Source: JABDEZ01 sp965276955 (GTDB lineage: Bacteria; Bacteroidota; Bacteroidia; Chitinophagales; Chitinophagaceae). Taken from it: a stretch of 64,000 nucleotides of DNA. Made by a program: the position numbers and the translations under genes. Numbering within the stretch: the stretch's first letter is position 1; the number at the start of each line of letters is the position of its first letter. The stretch spans positions 141,882 through 205,881 of the forward strand of contig CBDIBP010000031.1 in NCBI GenBank assembly GCA_965276955.1. Direction: 5' to 3'. The notes below the pieces were generated by a model. It did no database searches. It saw only the letters and a list, made by a program, of their open reading frames with translations, and was not told the DNA's origin. Positions 43,562-52,177 of this stretch are shown here, in pieces.

Positions 43562-44503
43562 ATGCACGACCACTCACACAGCCACAACCATGACGACGTA
43601 CATGGCCACCATCACCATCATGTATCACCAGCTGATGCGAACAATAAAGCATTCATAGCAGGTATCATTCTCAATGGCATTTATGTGTGCGTGCAGGTCG
43701 CTGCTGGGTTATTCACCAATTCTATAGCATTATTATCTGATGCCGGGCACAACCTGGGCGATGTAGCTGCACTTGCATTATCGCTGATAGCTTTCAGGCT
43801 GGCCAAAGTAAAGCCCACCGGCGACTACACTTATGGCTACAAAAAGACCACCATACTGGCATCGCTCACCAATGCGGTGATACTGCTCATAACCATAGGC
43901 GTGCTCGGCTTCGAGGCCATAGTGCGCCTGCGCGATCCTCAACCGGTGCAGGGTGGCATAGTGGCTTGGGTATCTGGCCTGGGTATCGTCATCAACGGTA
44001 TATCTGCATTCTTTTTCTTCCGCACCAAAGACCAGGACATTAACAACAAGGGCGCCTACCTGCACCTGCTCACAGATGCCATGGTATCGCTGGGAGTGGT
44101 CATTGCAGGGGTTGCCATATATTTCACACACTGGTATTGGCTGGATGGTGTGGTGAGTCTTATTGTATTGGCAGTGATACTAAAAGGCACCTGGAGCCTG
44201 CTTACAGATAGCCTGAAACTCTCTATGGATGCCGTACCACCCGGCCTCGATGTGCCGACCATAGAAAATATAATTATGAAGGTAAAAGGGGTAGATAACA
44301 TACACCACATGCACATATGGGCCATGAGCACTACAGAGAATGCACTTACCACCCACCTGGTGCTGAACAAAGAATTGACCTTTGAGGAGAAAATGAAAAT
44401 AGTGCACAACATAAAGCACCAATTGCTGCACAACAACATACAGCATGCTACCATAGAACTGGAAAGCGCCGACATACCCTGCGAGGACGACGATTGCGAA
44501 TAG
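43562..44503 (+). CDS. Cation diffusion facilitator (CzcD/ZitB-type Zn exporter)
   Basis: A 313-aa inner-membrane cation-proton antiporter. The ATG at 43562 begins MHDHSHSHNHDDVHGHHHH, a His-rich metal-binding N-terminus. The TM2 metal-site motif LLSDAGHNLGDV (Asp and His/Asp ligands near 52-63) and the TM5 motif HLLTDAMVSLG near 165 are seen. A histidine-rich ferredoxin-like C-terminal domain follows (IHHMHIWAMST). Likely exports zinc, cobalt or cadmium; the metal cannot be told from sequence. The start lies 41 bp after the SHOCT pseudogene. Confidence 0.9.
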   Translation: MHDHSHSHNHDDVHGHHHHHVSPADANNKAFIAGIILNGIYVCVQVAAGLFTNSIALLSDAGHNLGDVAALALSLIAFRLAKVKPTGDYTYGYKKTTILASLTNAVILLITIGVLGFEAIVRLRDPQPVQGGIVAWVSGLGIVINGISAFFFFRTKDQDINNKGAYLHLLTDAMVSLGVVIAGVAIYFTHWYWLDGVVSLIVLAVILKGTWSLLTDSLKLSMDAVPPGLDVPTIENIIMKVKGVDNIHHMHIWAMSTTENALTTHLVLNKELTFEEKMKIVHNIKHQLLHNNIQHATIELESADIPCEDDDCE

Positions 44504-44506
44504 TAT

Positions 44507-45517
44507 TTACCACACCTGCACTTCCCGTTCCAGTGCTATACCAAAGCGTTCGTGCACAGAGTCTACTATTTTTTGGGAAAGCTGCCACACTTCTTCGCCC
44601 GTAGCCTTGCCATAATTCACCAGCACCAACGCTTGTTTTGCGTGTACACCTGTCTGCCCTTCCTTATGCCCCTTCCAGCCGCATTGTTCTATCAGCCAGC
44701 CGGCCGGCACTTTTATGTGGGTATCACTCACAGGGTACGATGGTATTTGTTCGTTGGTGTTGAGCAGTTCTCCATACTGTTTCTTGGTGATGGTAGGATT
44801 CTTGAAGAAACTACCTGCATTACCTATCACCGCCGGGTTGGGTAGCTTGCTGGTGCGTATGGCTATCACAGCATCGGCAATAGCTTTTATGCTCAGTTCC
44901 GTTACACCCATTGCTTCCAGTTGCTCTGTAATAGCCCCGTAACTGGTGTTGAATTTAGGCACCTTACTCAGCTTGTACGTCACCGATGTGATGAACACTT
45001 TATCTTTCAACGCATTTTTAAATATGCTGTCGCGGTAGCCAAATGCGCATTGTGCATTGGTATAGGTCACCAGCTTTTTCTTGCTCCAGTTCCAGGCAGT
45101 TACACTGTCTATGGTCTCCCTCGCTTCCACCCCATATGCGCCTATGTTTTGCATTGGCGATGCACCTACGGTGCCCGGTATCAGTGCGAGGTTCTCAATG
45201 CCACCATACCCCTGCGCTATCGCATACAGTACCAGCTCGTGCCACACCTCTCCTGCCTGCACTTGTAGCCACACGTGTGCGTCATCTTCTTTTATCTGTG
45301 CTATTCCTTTCAGTTTATTTTGCACAACCAGCCCATTTACCGGGTGTGCCAGCAGTATATTGCTGCCACCGCCCAGCACGTATATCTTCTTTCCTTGCGC
45401 AAGGTCAGTAAGCTGGGCAAGTTGATCTTCATCATCGATAGTAACAAATGCCGAAGCAGCTACGTCTATTCCGAATGTATTGTATGGCTTTAAAGAGATA
45501 TTATACTGCAGGTCCAT
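44507..45517 (-). CDS. murB: UDP-N-acetylmuramate dehydrogenase
   Basis: A 336-aa FAD enzyme that reduces UDP-GlcNAc-enolpyruvate to UDP-MurNAc. The ATG at 45517 begins MDLQYNISLKPYNTFGI; a start at 45574 would overlap the next gene. The FAD-binding VLGGGSNIL near 50, IPGTVGASPMQNIGAYG near 130-146, the active-site NAGSFFKNP (the catalytic Ser is in GSF), and the C-terminal VHERFGIALEREVQVW are present. The long C-terminal form matches MurB type I. Located 19 bp downstream of the dipeptide epimerase, with which it may be co-transcribed. Confidence 0.96.
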   Translation of the reverse strand: MDLQYNISLKPYNTFGIDVAASAFVTIDDEDQLAQLTDLAQGKKIYVLGGGSNILLAHPVNGLVVQNKLKGIAQIKEDDAHVWLQVQAGEVWHELVLYAIAQGYGGIENLALIPGTVGASPMQNIGAYGVEARETIDSVTAWNWSKKKLVTYTNAQCAFGYRDSIFKNALKDKVFITSVTYKLSKVPKFNTSYGAITEQLEAMGVTELSIKAIADAVIAIRTSKLPNPAVIGNAGSFFKNPTITKKQYGELLNTNEQIPSYPVSDTHIKVPAGWLIEQCGWKGHKEGQTGVHAKQALVLVNYGKATGEEVWQLSQKIVDSVHERFGIALEREVQVW

Positions 45518-45536
45518 TCTGTGCAAATTACTATAG

Positions 45537-46571
45537 TTATTGCTTTGTTCTCTTGTCTCCCCAAAACTGTACACCCGATCCTGCCGCTCCGCTTGTTGTT
45601 ATGATACCGTTATCATATTTCAAACCACTGGCCACATCTTCAGCAAGCAGTAGCGGGCCATCGGCATCAGCTTCATCTACCAATGGCAAAAGGTGCGCTA
45701 TGGCAGCACTGCCTATAGTGCTTTCGTTCATGGTCCCTATCATTATCTTCAGGCTCAGCTGCCGGGCCTCTTTTATCATGCGCATGGCAGGTGTTATTCC
45801 ACCACACTTGGTCAGCTTTATATTGATACCATGAAAACTCTCGGCACATTTTTTCACATCCTCCTCTCCCCTGCAGCTTTCATCAGCATATAGCGGTATG
45901 GGCGATAGGGCTTTCAGTTCCTTCATCGCTTCCCACTCATCACGGAGTAGCGGCTGCTCTATTAAGGTGATACCCAGTTTCACCAATTCAGGTAGCAGCG
46001 CCTTTGTTTCTTCAAATGTCCATCCTTCATTGGCATCTATGCGCAGGGCGGCAGTAGTGTGGTTGCGCAGCTCACGCAACCGGTCTATATCGCCGGGCGC
46101 GCCCATTTTCACTTTGTATATGGGCCATTGCAGTTCTTGCATTTTTTGCAACATTTCTGCTGTGGTGTCCATCCCTATGGTGTAGTCGGTAAGTGGCCGC
46201 TCTGTGGCAGTTATTCCCAGCATACGACCCAATGGCTGCCTGCGCATTTGCGAGAAGAGGTCCCACCCTGCTATATCCAGTGCTGCTATCAAAAAGTTTT
46301 GCCCCGGCAGCAGGTGGTGCAGAAAATGCCAGTAGCGTTGCGGGTCGGTAAGGGCATAGCGCTCTATCACCGGCCTTTTTGCTTCAAGGGCCGCTATCAT
46401 CTTTTCTACTGTCACATCATAGTAGCTTATTGCTGGCGCTTCACCATATCCCCGCATGTTGCCCAGCCCCAGCGACACCACCAGTGTGGGTTGGTGCGTT
46501 TTTGTGCCTTTAGATATTGTAAAGGGATGTTTGAAAGCCAGTTCAAAAGGGTAATATTGTAATTGAAGCAT
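45537..46571 (-). CDS. Dipeptide epimerase (L-Ala-D/L-Glu type), enolase superfamily
   Basis: A 344-aa mandelate racemase/muconate-lactonising-family enzyme. The KxK catalytic motif YKVKMG is near 150-155, the metal ligands are in RIDANEGW, LIEQPLL and YADESC, and the second catalytic Lys is in NIKLTKCGG near 255. The NIMIGTMNEST-like segment near 280 is typical of the Ala-Glu epimerase subgroup. Such enzymes convert murein-derived L-Ala-D-Glu to the L,L form in wall recycling, so the MurB neighbour makes sense. The substrate is inferred from family and context. Confidence 0.87.
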   Translation of the reverse strand: MLQLQYYPFELAFKHPFTISKGTKTHQPTLVVSLGLGNMRGYGEAPAISYYDVTVEKMIAALEAKRPVIERYALTDPQRYWHFLHHLLPGQNFLIAALDIAGWDLFSQMRRQPLGRMLGITATERPLTDYTIGMDTTAEMLQKMQELQWPIYKVKMGAPGDIDRLRELRNHTTAALRIDANEGWTFEETKALLPELVKLGITLIEQPLLRDEWEAMKELKALSPIPLYADESCRGEEDVKKCAESFHGINIKLTKCGGITPAMRMIKEARQLSLKIMIGTMNESTIGSAAIAHLLPLVDEADADGPLLLAEDVASGLKYDNGIITTSGAAGSGVQFWGDKRTKQ

Positions 46572-46595
46572 GGGTTAAAATTGGGATTATTTTTG
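46563..46595 (+). promoter_or_regulatory. Promoter: TTG - 22 bp - TATTTTTG
   Basis: TTG at 46563-46565 and an exact TAnnTTTG box at 46588-46595 are separated by 22 bp, within the 17-23 bp spacing described in Bacteroidota. The ATG of the GT39-type gene is 20 bases beyond. Confidence 0.5.
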
Positions 46596-46614
46596 TTAGC
46601 AGAAAACTATTAGC

Positions 46615-48267
46615 ATGCCAAAAGTGCCATTTTGGGTTTTTATTGTAATTGCCGTACTGTATTTTACGGCCATCCGCGTCGATACTATGGACGTCGACGC
46701 CAGCCAGTATGTTGAAATGAGCCGCGAAATGCTGCGCAGTCACGATTACCTGCACCTGTACGACCGCGGCATGGAATACCTGGACAAACCGCCCTTCCTG
46801 TTTTGGGTAAGCTCGGCCAGCATGGCCTTGTTCGGGGTCAATAATTTTGGATATAAGTTCCCGTCCATCCTGTTCGCTCTTTGGGCCATATTTGTCACTT
46901 ATAAATTAGGCAAACGCCTGTATAATGACGCCACAGGCCGCATGGCCGCACTCATACTGGCCAGTTGCCAGGGTATGTTCCTCATGACAAACGATGTGCG
47001 CTGCGACACCATACTGCTCAGCTGGGTGGTCACGGCCATATGGCTCATCAATGAATGGCAGGTGCAGCGCAAACTACACCTGCTCCTGCTGGGTGCTGCT
47101 GCCATCGCTTTCGGCATGATGACCAAAGGCCCCATAGCACTGCTGGTACCCATATTCTGTTTCTCCGCCGACTGGGCACTGAAACGCCAATGGAAAATGT
47201 TCCTAAAGCCACAATACTTGCTGGCTATTATAGTTATCGGACTATTGCTCATCCCCATGAGCATTGGCCTATATCAGCAGTTCGACCTCCATCCCGATAA
47301 AATAGTAAATGGCAAGACCGGCACATCCGGCCTGCGCTTCTTTTACTGGACACAAAGTTTTGGGCGTATTACAGGCGAAAGTTCCTGGCAAAATGGCGCC
47401 GACTTCAGTTTCCTCATCGTGAACATGCTATGGGCCTTCCTGCCATGGATATTCATTTTCCTGCCCGCACTGGTGGTAAATAGTATGGAACTGGTAAAGC
47501 AGAAATTCAGGCTGCAGCCCCACCAGGAGTGGATATCCACAGGTGGTTTCCTGCTGGCATATATATCTCTGGGCTCTTCAAAGTACCAGTTACCGCACTA
47601 TATATTCGTAGCCTTTCCCCTGGCATCCATAGCCACCGCAAAACTGCTCAAAGACTTTTTTGAAGGGCTGCAGTACCGTAAGCTCTACACCATCATGCGG
47701 CAGTACATGCTGTATATATCGTCGCTGCTGTTCCTGGCTACACTTCTGATTGTTACGTTCGTGTTCCCGGCTGGCTTTTGGGGTGTTGCGGTCTGGGCAG
47801 TTTGTTTTTCCATATGGCTGTATATAGCCGTGCGCAAACGTGAGATAAAGGGCAGGCTCTTATGGGTATGCGCCAGTGCCGTGATACTCGCCAATATTAT
47901 CATGACCAACTTTTTCTACTATCCCCTACTACAATACCAGGTAGGTTCCCAAGTAGGCAGGTTCCTGCACAAAAGTGATATTGGCAATGATCAGTTCGTA
48001 GCTTACAAAATGCACGACCCGCTGAACGCACTACCCTTCTATGCCCATGAAGTCACACAACGTACCGACACTATCATTCACATGCTCGGCTACAAGTACA
48101 TACTCACAGGCGACGAAGGCATGACCGACATCAAGATCATATATCCAGACATCGACACCCTAAAAACCGGCACTTACTTCAAAGTCAGCGAACTCACCGG
48201 CCCATTCCTCAACCCCGCTACACGTAGTAGTGAGACAAGGAATTATTATTTGGTGAAGGTGAGATAA
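46615..48267 (+). CDS. GT39-type membrane glycosyltransferase (ArnT/PMT-like)
   Basis: A 550-aa polytopic protein that uses polyprenyl-phosphate sugars as donors. The first periplasmic loop carries the acidic motif DTMDVDASQYVEMSREM near residues 24-40, then DRGMEYLDKPPFLFWVSS, as in ArnT and PMT. About ten helices in the first two-thirds and a soluble C-terminal region (VGSQVGRFLHKSDIGNDQF onward) are predicted. The acceptor is unknown: lipid A with aminoarabinose or a protein/glycan substrate are both possible. It is divergent from the dipeptide epimerase gene. Confidence 0.85.
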   Translation: MPKVPFWVFIVIAVLYFTAIRVDTMDVDASQYVEMSREMLRSHDYLHLYDRGMEYLDKPPFLFWVSSASMALFGVNNFGYKFPSILFALWAIFVTYKLGKRLYNDATGRMAALILASCQGMFLMTNDVRCDTILLSWVVTAIWLINEWQVQRKLHLLLLGAAAIAFGMMTKGPIALLVPIFCFSADWALKRQWKMFLKPQYLLAIIVIGLLLIPMSIGLYQQFDLHPDKIVNGKTGTSGLRFFYWTQSFGRITGESSWQNGADFSFLIVNMLWAFLPWIFIFLPALVVNSMELVKQKFRLQPHQEWISTGGFLLAYISLGSSKYQLPHYIFVAFPLASIATAKLLKDFFEGLQYRKLYTIMRQYMLYISSLLFLATLLIVTFVFPAGFWGVAVWAVCFSIWLYIAVRKREIKGRLLWVCASAVILANIIMTNFFYYPLLQYQVGSQVGRFLHKSDIGNDQFVAYKMHDPLNALPFYAHEVTQRTDTIIHMLGYKYILTGDEGMTDIKIIYPDIDTLKTGTYFKVSELTGPFLNPATRSSETRNYYLVKVR

Positions 48268-48285
48268 GTGTATGGGTTAACGAAT

Positions 48286-49023
48286 TTACTTAAAAGCCTT
48301 AAAGTAATAAATGATCCCATCCTCCTCAAATACCAACTCCTGGTTAGCACATTTCAGCACATGCAGGCTGCGTTTGTCGCGGCCACTGCATTGCAGTATC
48401 TGGTCGACGGTAAATTTGTCTATGGCCCAGCTGGGTGCGCCCGGCGGGTCCAGCGTAGCGTAGATGTAGCCCAGCTTGGTGTTGGTACTTCCTCCGGTTA
48501 TGTCTACCATCTTTATTAGCTTCTTGTAGTCCACATCACCCTGCGGTCCTGTACGCTTGTATATGCTCCAGTGGCCCACCATCTGGTCTATGCTGGTCAC
48601 AGGCAGGTACGTCTCTACTATGTGGCCGTCCTTATACTTAAAGGTGTCCTTTACTATCTTGCTGGTATCTGTCACAAAGTAGTGTATCACAGAGTCCTCA
48701 CGCAGTATCAGCTTGCCCGGTTTGCGCGATACCAGTATCAGGCTGAAAGGGCCAAAGCTCAGTTCTTTATCATTAAGTGTATACGTCTTGCTATATGCGT
48801 TACCATTTACCCTGCTCCACGTATACGTGTTCTTGCGTTTAAATTCTACACGTATCGTATCTTTAAAGGGTCGTATGGTGCTGTCATTGTTCAGTCGTTT
48901 TGTTTCCACCCAGCACCCTATGGGTACACTGGTGGGCGATTTTTTCTTGGGCTGTATCAGTTTGCAGGAAAGTGCCAATACCGGCAATAGCAATAACAAC
49001 AGGAATGCTGATCTTTTCATCAT
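48286..49023 (-). CDS. Lipocalin-like lipoprotein of unknown function
   Basis: A 245-aa protein with a lipoprotein signal (LLLPVLALSC, Cys near residue 20). The mature region has two similar beta-rich segments starting GCWVETKRLNNDS and MVGHWSIYKRTGPQ; a repeated GxW start followed by strands is typical of lipocalin-like Bacteroidota lipoproteins. No active site can be named. It is convergent with the GT39-type gene (18 bp) and divergent from the nitrilase gene. Confidence 0.7.
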   Translation of the reverse strand: MMKRSAFLLLLLLPVLALSCKLIQPKKKSPTSVPIGCWVETKRLNNDSTIRPFKDTIRVEFKRKNTYTWSRVNGNAYSKTYTLNDKELSFGPFSLILVSRKPGKLILREDSVIHYFVTDTSKIVKDTFKYKDGHIVETYLPVTSIDQMVGHWSIYKRTGPQGDVDYKKLIKMVDITGGSTNTKLGYIYATLDPPGAPSWAIDKFTVDQILQCSGRDKRSLHVLKCANQELVFEEDGIIYYFKAFK

Positions 49024-49074
49024 CTTGGGAAAGCAAAATATATTCTACTTCAAAAGTATTTAAAATACCATTCA

Positions 49075-49875
49075 ATGGCAGGAGAACAATTAAATATAAC
49101 GCTGATACAACCCGATATAGTATGGGAAGACAAAGAAGCCAACTTTGCGCAATATGAAAAGTACATCAGCAGCATAGCTGAAAAACGTGAAGTAGTGGTA
49201 CTGCCAGAGATGTTCAGTACGGGCTTTAGTATGGCACCTGAGCGGCTCGCAGAACCTATGACCGGCCCATCGGTACAATGGATGAAGGATATGGCGGCAA
49301 AGTACCGGTGCATACTTACAGGTAGCCTCATAATAGAAGATGGTGGTAACTACTACAACCGTATGATATGGATGCAGCCCGATGGCAATGCAGGTTACTA
49401 CGACAAGCGTCACCTGTTCGGCTATGGCGATGAGGACAAGCACTACAGCCAGGGCACCCGCCGGCTGATAGCCCAGGTAAAAGGCTGGCGCATATGCTTG
49501 ATGGTGTGCTACGACCTGCGCTTCCCCGTATGGGCACGCAACCAGGGCAATGAATACGATGCGCTGATATACGTGGCCAACTGGCCCCAGCGCCGCAGCC
49601 TGGCTTGGAAGACCTTGCTGCAGGCCCGCGCTATAGAGAACATGAGCTACGTAGTAGGCGTCAACCGCATAGGCACCGACGGTAAGGACATAGTGTACAG
49701 TGGCGACAGCAGCGTATTTGGCCCATTAGGCGAAACGCTGTGGCAGAATAGCGGTAGCGCAGCAGTGCATACTATAACATTGGGAAAAGAGCCATTGCTG
49801 CAAGCCCGCACACAATTTCCGTTTTTGAAGGATGGAGATAAGTTCGTATTTGTAGAGCCTGATCTATCTAAATGA
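49075..49875 (+). CDS. Carbon-nitrogen hydrolase, omega-amidase-like (YafV/Nit2)
   Basis: A 266-aa nitrilase-superfamily amidohydrolase. The catalytic Glu is in LPEMFSTGF (about residue 45), Lys in YDKRHLFGYG (about 107), and Cys in MVCYDLRFPVW (about 142). The sequence around these motifs is closest to YafV/Nit2 proteins, which hydrolyse alpha-ketoglutaramate or related keto-acid amides; substrate specificity is inferred. The ~5-residue N-terminal extension before LNITLIQPDIVW is typical. A divergent lipoprotein lies upstream and a short lipoprotein gene downstream. Confidence 0.9.
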   Translation: MAGEQLNITLIQPDIVWEDKEANFAQYEKYISSIAEKREVVVLPEMFSTGFSMAPERLAEPMTGPSVQWMKDMAAKYRCILTGSLIIEDGGNYYNRMIWMQPDGNAGYYDKRHLFGYGDEDKHYSQGTRRLIAQVKGWRICLMVCYDLRFPVWARNQGNEYDALIYVANWPQRRSLAWKTLLQARAIENMSYVVGVNRIGTDGKDIVYSGDSSVFGPLGETLWQNSGSAAVHTITLGKEPLLQARTQFPFLKDGDKFVFVEPDLSK

Positions 49876-49901
49876 TAACGACCTGTTCTGTATGAACGCT
49901 C

Positions 49902-49909
49902 TATTTTTG
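49902..49909 (+). promoter_or_regulatory. Candidate -7 box for the small lipoprotein gene
   Basis: TATTTTTG matches TAnnTTTG and sits 20 bases before the ATG at 49929. No TTG at the expected -33 distance. Confidence 0.35.
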
Positions 49910-49928
49910 CGTGCATATAAAATAAGTC

Positions 49929-50340
49929 ATGAAAAAACAGAAACACTATCACCTTGCCGCCCTCTTATTGTTTTGCAGCAGTTGCGCTACTTACCATATT
50001 AGTACCCAAAGCCTGCTGGAGCAGTTTGCCGGCGCGCGTCAGCAAACAAAGGTTACACTGCTGATAGCGCCGCCATTTTTTTTCTTCCCAGGTATTGTAG
50101 ATGGCAATAGCCTGCGCAAAATAGTAGTAAAAGACAAGAATGAGAATGACTACACCCTACCTGTCACCAACCGCACAGGTGTACGCATAAAACAGGTGAA
50201 CGGCAAGAAGATCACCTTCTATTTTAACACCTTGCAGATAAAGGATAGTGTTATAAACGGGAAACAAGACCCATTTTGTGAACGCTAAGATCAAAGCTAT
50301 AAAGCTGAGCAACATTAGTAAAATTGAATTGCAGAAGTAA
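49929..50340 (+). CDS. Small lipoprotein, probably frameshifted near its end
   Basis: As written the frame stops after 119 codons (at 50288), ending QDPFCER. The signal region contains a lipobox ending LLFCSSC (Cys near residue 20). Shifting one base near 50262 joins the conserved-looking end THFVNAKIKAIKLSN followed by ISKIELQK, stopping at 50340. The body (FPGIVDGNSLRKIVVKDKN) looks like a small beta-rich lipoprotein; I do not recognise the family. The single-base event is similar to those in gyrB and kup. Confidence 0.6.
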
Positions 50341-50379
50341 TACATAACCAGTTACAAGTAGCATCTTAAGATGGCCCAT

Positions 50380-50670
50380 TAAATGCATTCCCTTATCAAC
50401 TTGTGTTTATCACCGCCGCAAGATCTGGTGGACTGTTTCCGCATAGAATGTTTTTTGACGCGATCCTATGTACAAAGTCGAGCCCATATTCAGCCACCTT
50501 TTTTGCTGCGATTCTTCATCGCCTGCAAAAACCAGTGGCCCACGATCAAGGCCTGCTACAACACGCAGCAGAGCTTCTTTTATGCGCGGAGCGATCATAC
50601 AAAAGTGGCCTTTTTTCTTTTGCTATGTTTTCTTTTTTGGCCAAGCAAAAAAAGAAAAGTGGGTTCTCGC
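50380..50670. other. Gene-free stretch with T-rich hairpin and ORF-like artefacts
   Basis: The gap 50341-51122 (782 bp) has no supported gene. Several overlapping ORFs occur (for example one reading MYKVEPIFSHLFCC), none with a start or domain that I trust. The most structured part is at 50600-50665, where a pyrimidine tract (CTTTTTTCTTTTGCT) faces a purine tract (AGCAAAAAAAGAAAAG), an imperfect inverted repeat. It could be a repetitive intergenic element or the remnant of a gene. Confidence 0.4.
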
Positions 50671-50901
50671 AATATATAATAAAACCATGTGTGATGATCA
50701 TGATGTTTTAAATCACGTGTTACAGTTAACAAAAGCTTCATTACAAAACAAAAAATGTGGACATGTTTATTTGGCTGCATCCATCAACGACTGTAATTTT
50801 AAGCTTCAAATTACCCCTACCTTTTCAGCAAAAGGTGCCGTAGTTTTAGGGATGCTGTGGAGCTAAGTGTAATTTTTTCATCAAGGTCGCACCACACACC
50901 A

Positions 50902-50932
50902 AAATTTCCGCCCCGGTAAAAACCGGAAATTT
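50902..50932. repeat. Inverted repeat with CCGGAAATTT motif
   Basis: AAATTTCCG (50902-50910) and CGGAAATTT (50924-50932) are perfect complements around a 13-base spacer. The CCGGAAATTT sequence occurs again near 51046 in the same gap, about 120 bp on, upstream of pssA. Confidence 0.6.
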
Positions 50933-51081
50933 ATCGGTAATACCAGAAATTTCTAGTAAATACTATATGAAGCCACGGTCGGCAGTTTCACAGCACAAGA
51001 CTTGTAAAAATTACCTGTTTTATTTTTCCCTGGCAAACCGGAAATTTTATTCTTTCCCACGTTTTTATCTATAGCAGTTCA

Positions 51082-51115
51082 TTGTTCAACTTTACCGCAT
51101 TAATTCTTATTTTTG
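51082..51115 (+). promoter_or_regulatory. Promoter for pssA: TTG - 23 bp - TATTTTTG
   Basis: TTG at 51082-51084 and TATTTTTG at 51108-51115 (exact TAnnTTTG) are separated by 23 bp. The pssA ATG is only eight bases from the end of the box, so the mRNA would be almost leaderless. Confidence 0.55.
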
Positions 51116-51122
51116 ACCCCTC

Positions 51123-51896
51123 ATGAAGCATTTACCCAACCTGCTGACGCTGGCCAACCTGTTTTGCGGATGCATAGCGATAGCTTTTATAATGAACGCG
51201 CAGCCATACCCTATACCATTGGGCAATGGCGATCAGTATTGGGTATATGGCACACAGCAGGCATACCTGGGTAGCCTCTTTATCTTTGGCGCAGCCATTT
51301 TCGATATGCTCGATGGCTTCGCAGCCCGCGCGCTAAAAGTGTTCTCACCTATAGGTAAGGACCTTGATTCACTGGCAGATATAGTATCGTTCGGTGTTGC
51401 ACCATCCATGATATTGTTCAAGATGCTTTGGGGTGCCTACATGAAAGAACCTAATGCCTTCGATGCACCTATGCTGGCCATGGCACCGGCATTCCTTATA
51501 GCCTGCTTTGGTGCATTGCGCCTGGCCCGGTTCAACGTTACCCATCTGGAGCAGAGGTCTACTTTTATAGGTATGCCTATACCGGCGGCAGGTATGTTCA
51601 TTGCTACCCTGCCTCTTATAAATTGGTACAACCCTGAGCATTTAGGTAACTTATTGCAAAGCAAGTGGGTATTATATGCCATCATAGCGGTGCTGTGCTG
51701 GCTTATGGTATCTAAGGTGCGCTTCTTCAAGCTGTTCCCGGCCAGTTACACATTGGCTCATGTTTGGCCGCAACTGGTACTGGTACTGGCCACACTTGCA
51801 GCTATACCCTTTTTTCACACCGCTGCCATACCTGTAGGGTTTGTACTTTATATTATATTATCTATAGTACACAAACAGCCAGCTGCAAAAGCATAG
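51123..51896 (+). CDS. pssA: CDP-diacylglycerol-serine O-phosphatidyltransferase
   Basis: A 257-aa inner-membrane enzyme that makes phosphatidylserine from CDP-diacylglycerol and serine, the first step to phosphatidylethanolamine. The CDP-alcohol phosphotransferase signature is clear at about residues 61-86 (DMLDGFAARALKVFSPIG, then KDLDSLAD), with all four Asp ligands. About seven helices; LPNLLTLANLFCG near the start is typical. It begins a likely run pssA-purS-rsmI. Confidence 0.95.
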   Translation: MKHLPNLLTLANLFCGCIAIAFIMNAQPYPIPLGNGDQYWVYGTQQAYLGSLFIFGAAIFDMLDGFAARALKVFSPIGKDLDSLADIVSFGVAPSMILFKMLWGAYMKEPNAFDAPMLAMAPAFLIACFGALRLARFNVTHLEQRSTFIGMPIPAAGMFIATLPLINWYNPEHLGNLLQSKWVLYAIIAVLCWLMVSKVRFFKLFPASYTLAHVWPQLVLVLATLAAIPFFHTAAIPVGFVLYIILSIVHKQPAAKA

Positions 51897-51925
51897 CATT
51901 TTATAAAAAACTGAAAGATCTTCAT

Positions 51926-52177
51926 ATGAAATATACCGCTCACATAAACGTAATGCCACATAAAGAATTGCTCGACCCTCAGGGCAAGGCAGTAAGCAAC
52001 AGTCTGCACAATCTGGGCCTGGGTCAGGTACAGGATGTACGTATAGGCAAGCACATCACGCTGCACCTGGAAGCTGCTACCGAAGCTGAGGCCAACACGC
52101 TGACCACCGAAGCCTGCAAAAAACTGTTGGCCAATGGCGTAATGGAGTCTTTTGAATTTTCACTTACTGCCAATTAA
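51926..52177 (+). CDS. purS: Phosphoribosylformylglycinamidine synthase subunit PurS
   Basis: An 83-aa protein that bridges PurL and PurQ in the FGAM synthase complex. The ATG at 51926 gives the typical size (MKYTAHINVMPHKELLDPQG); a longer in-frame ORF starts inside pssA and is rejected. Family features are the DPQGKAVSNSLHNLGL region and the C-terminal LLANGVMESFEF. The small-type PurL at 12284-14488 requires this subunit, though it is encoded far away. The stop overlaps the rsmI start by one base. Confidence 0.94.
   Translation: MKYTAHINVMPHKELLDPQGKAVSNSLHNLGLGQVQDVRIGKHITLHLEAATEAEANTLTTEACKKLLANGVMESFEFSLTAN

Noticed and set aside
50380..50866. Coding genes in the 50.4-50.9 kb gap (ORFs of 60-132 aa)
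   Set aside because: They overlap in several frames and both strands, contain homopolymer-driven residue runs, and show no domains or plausible starts.
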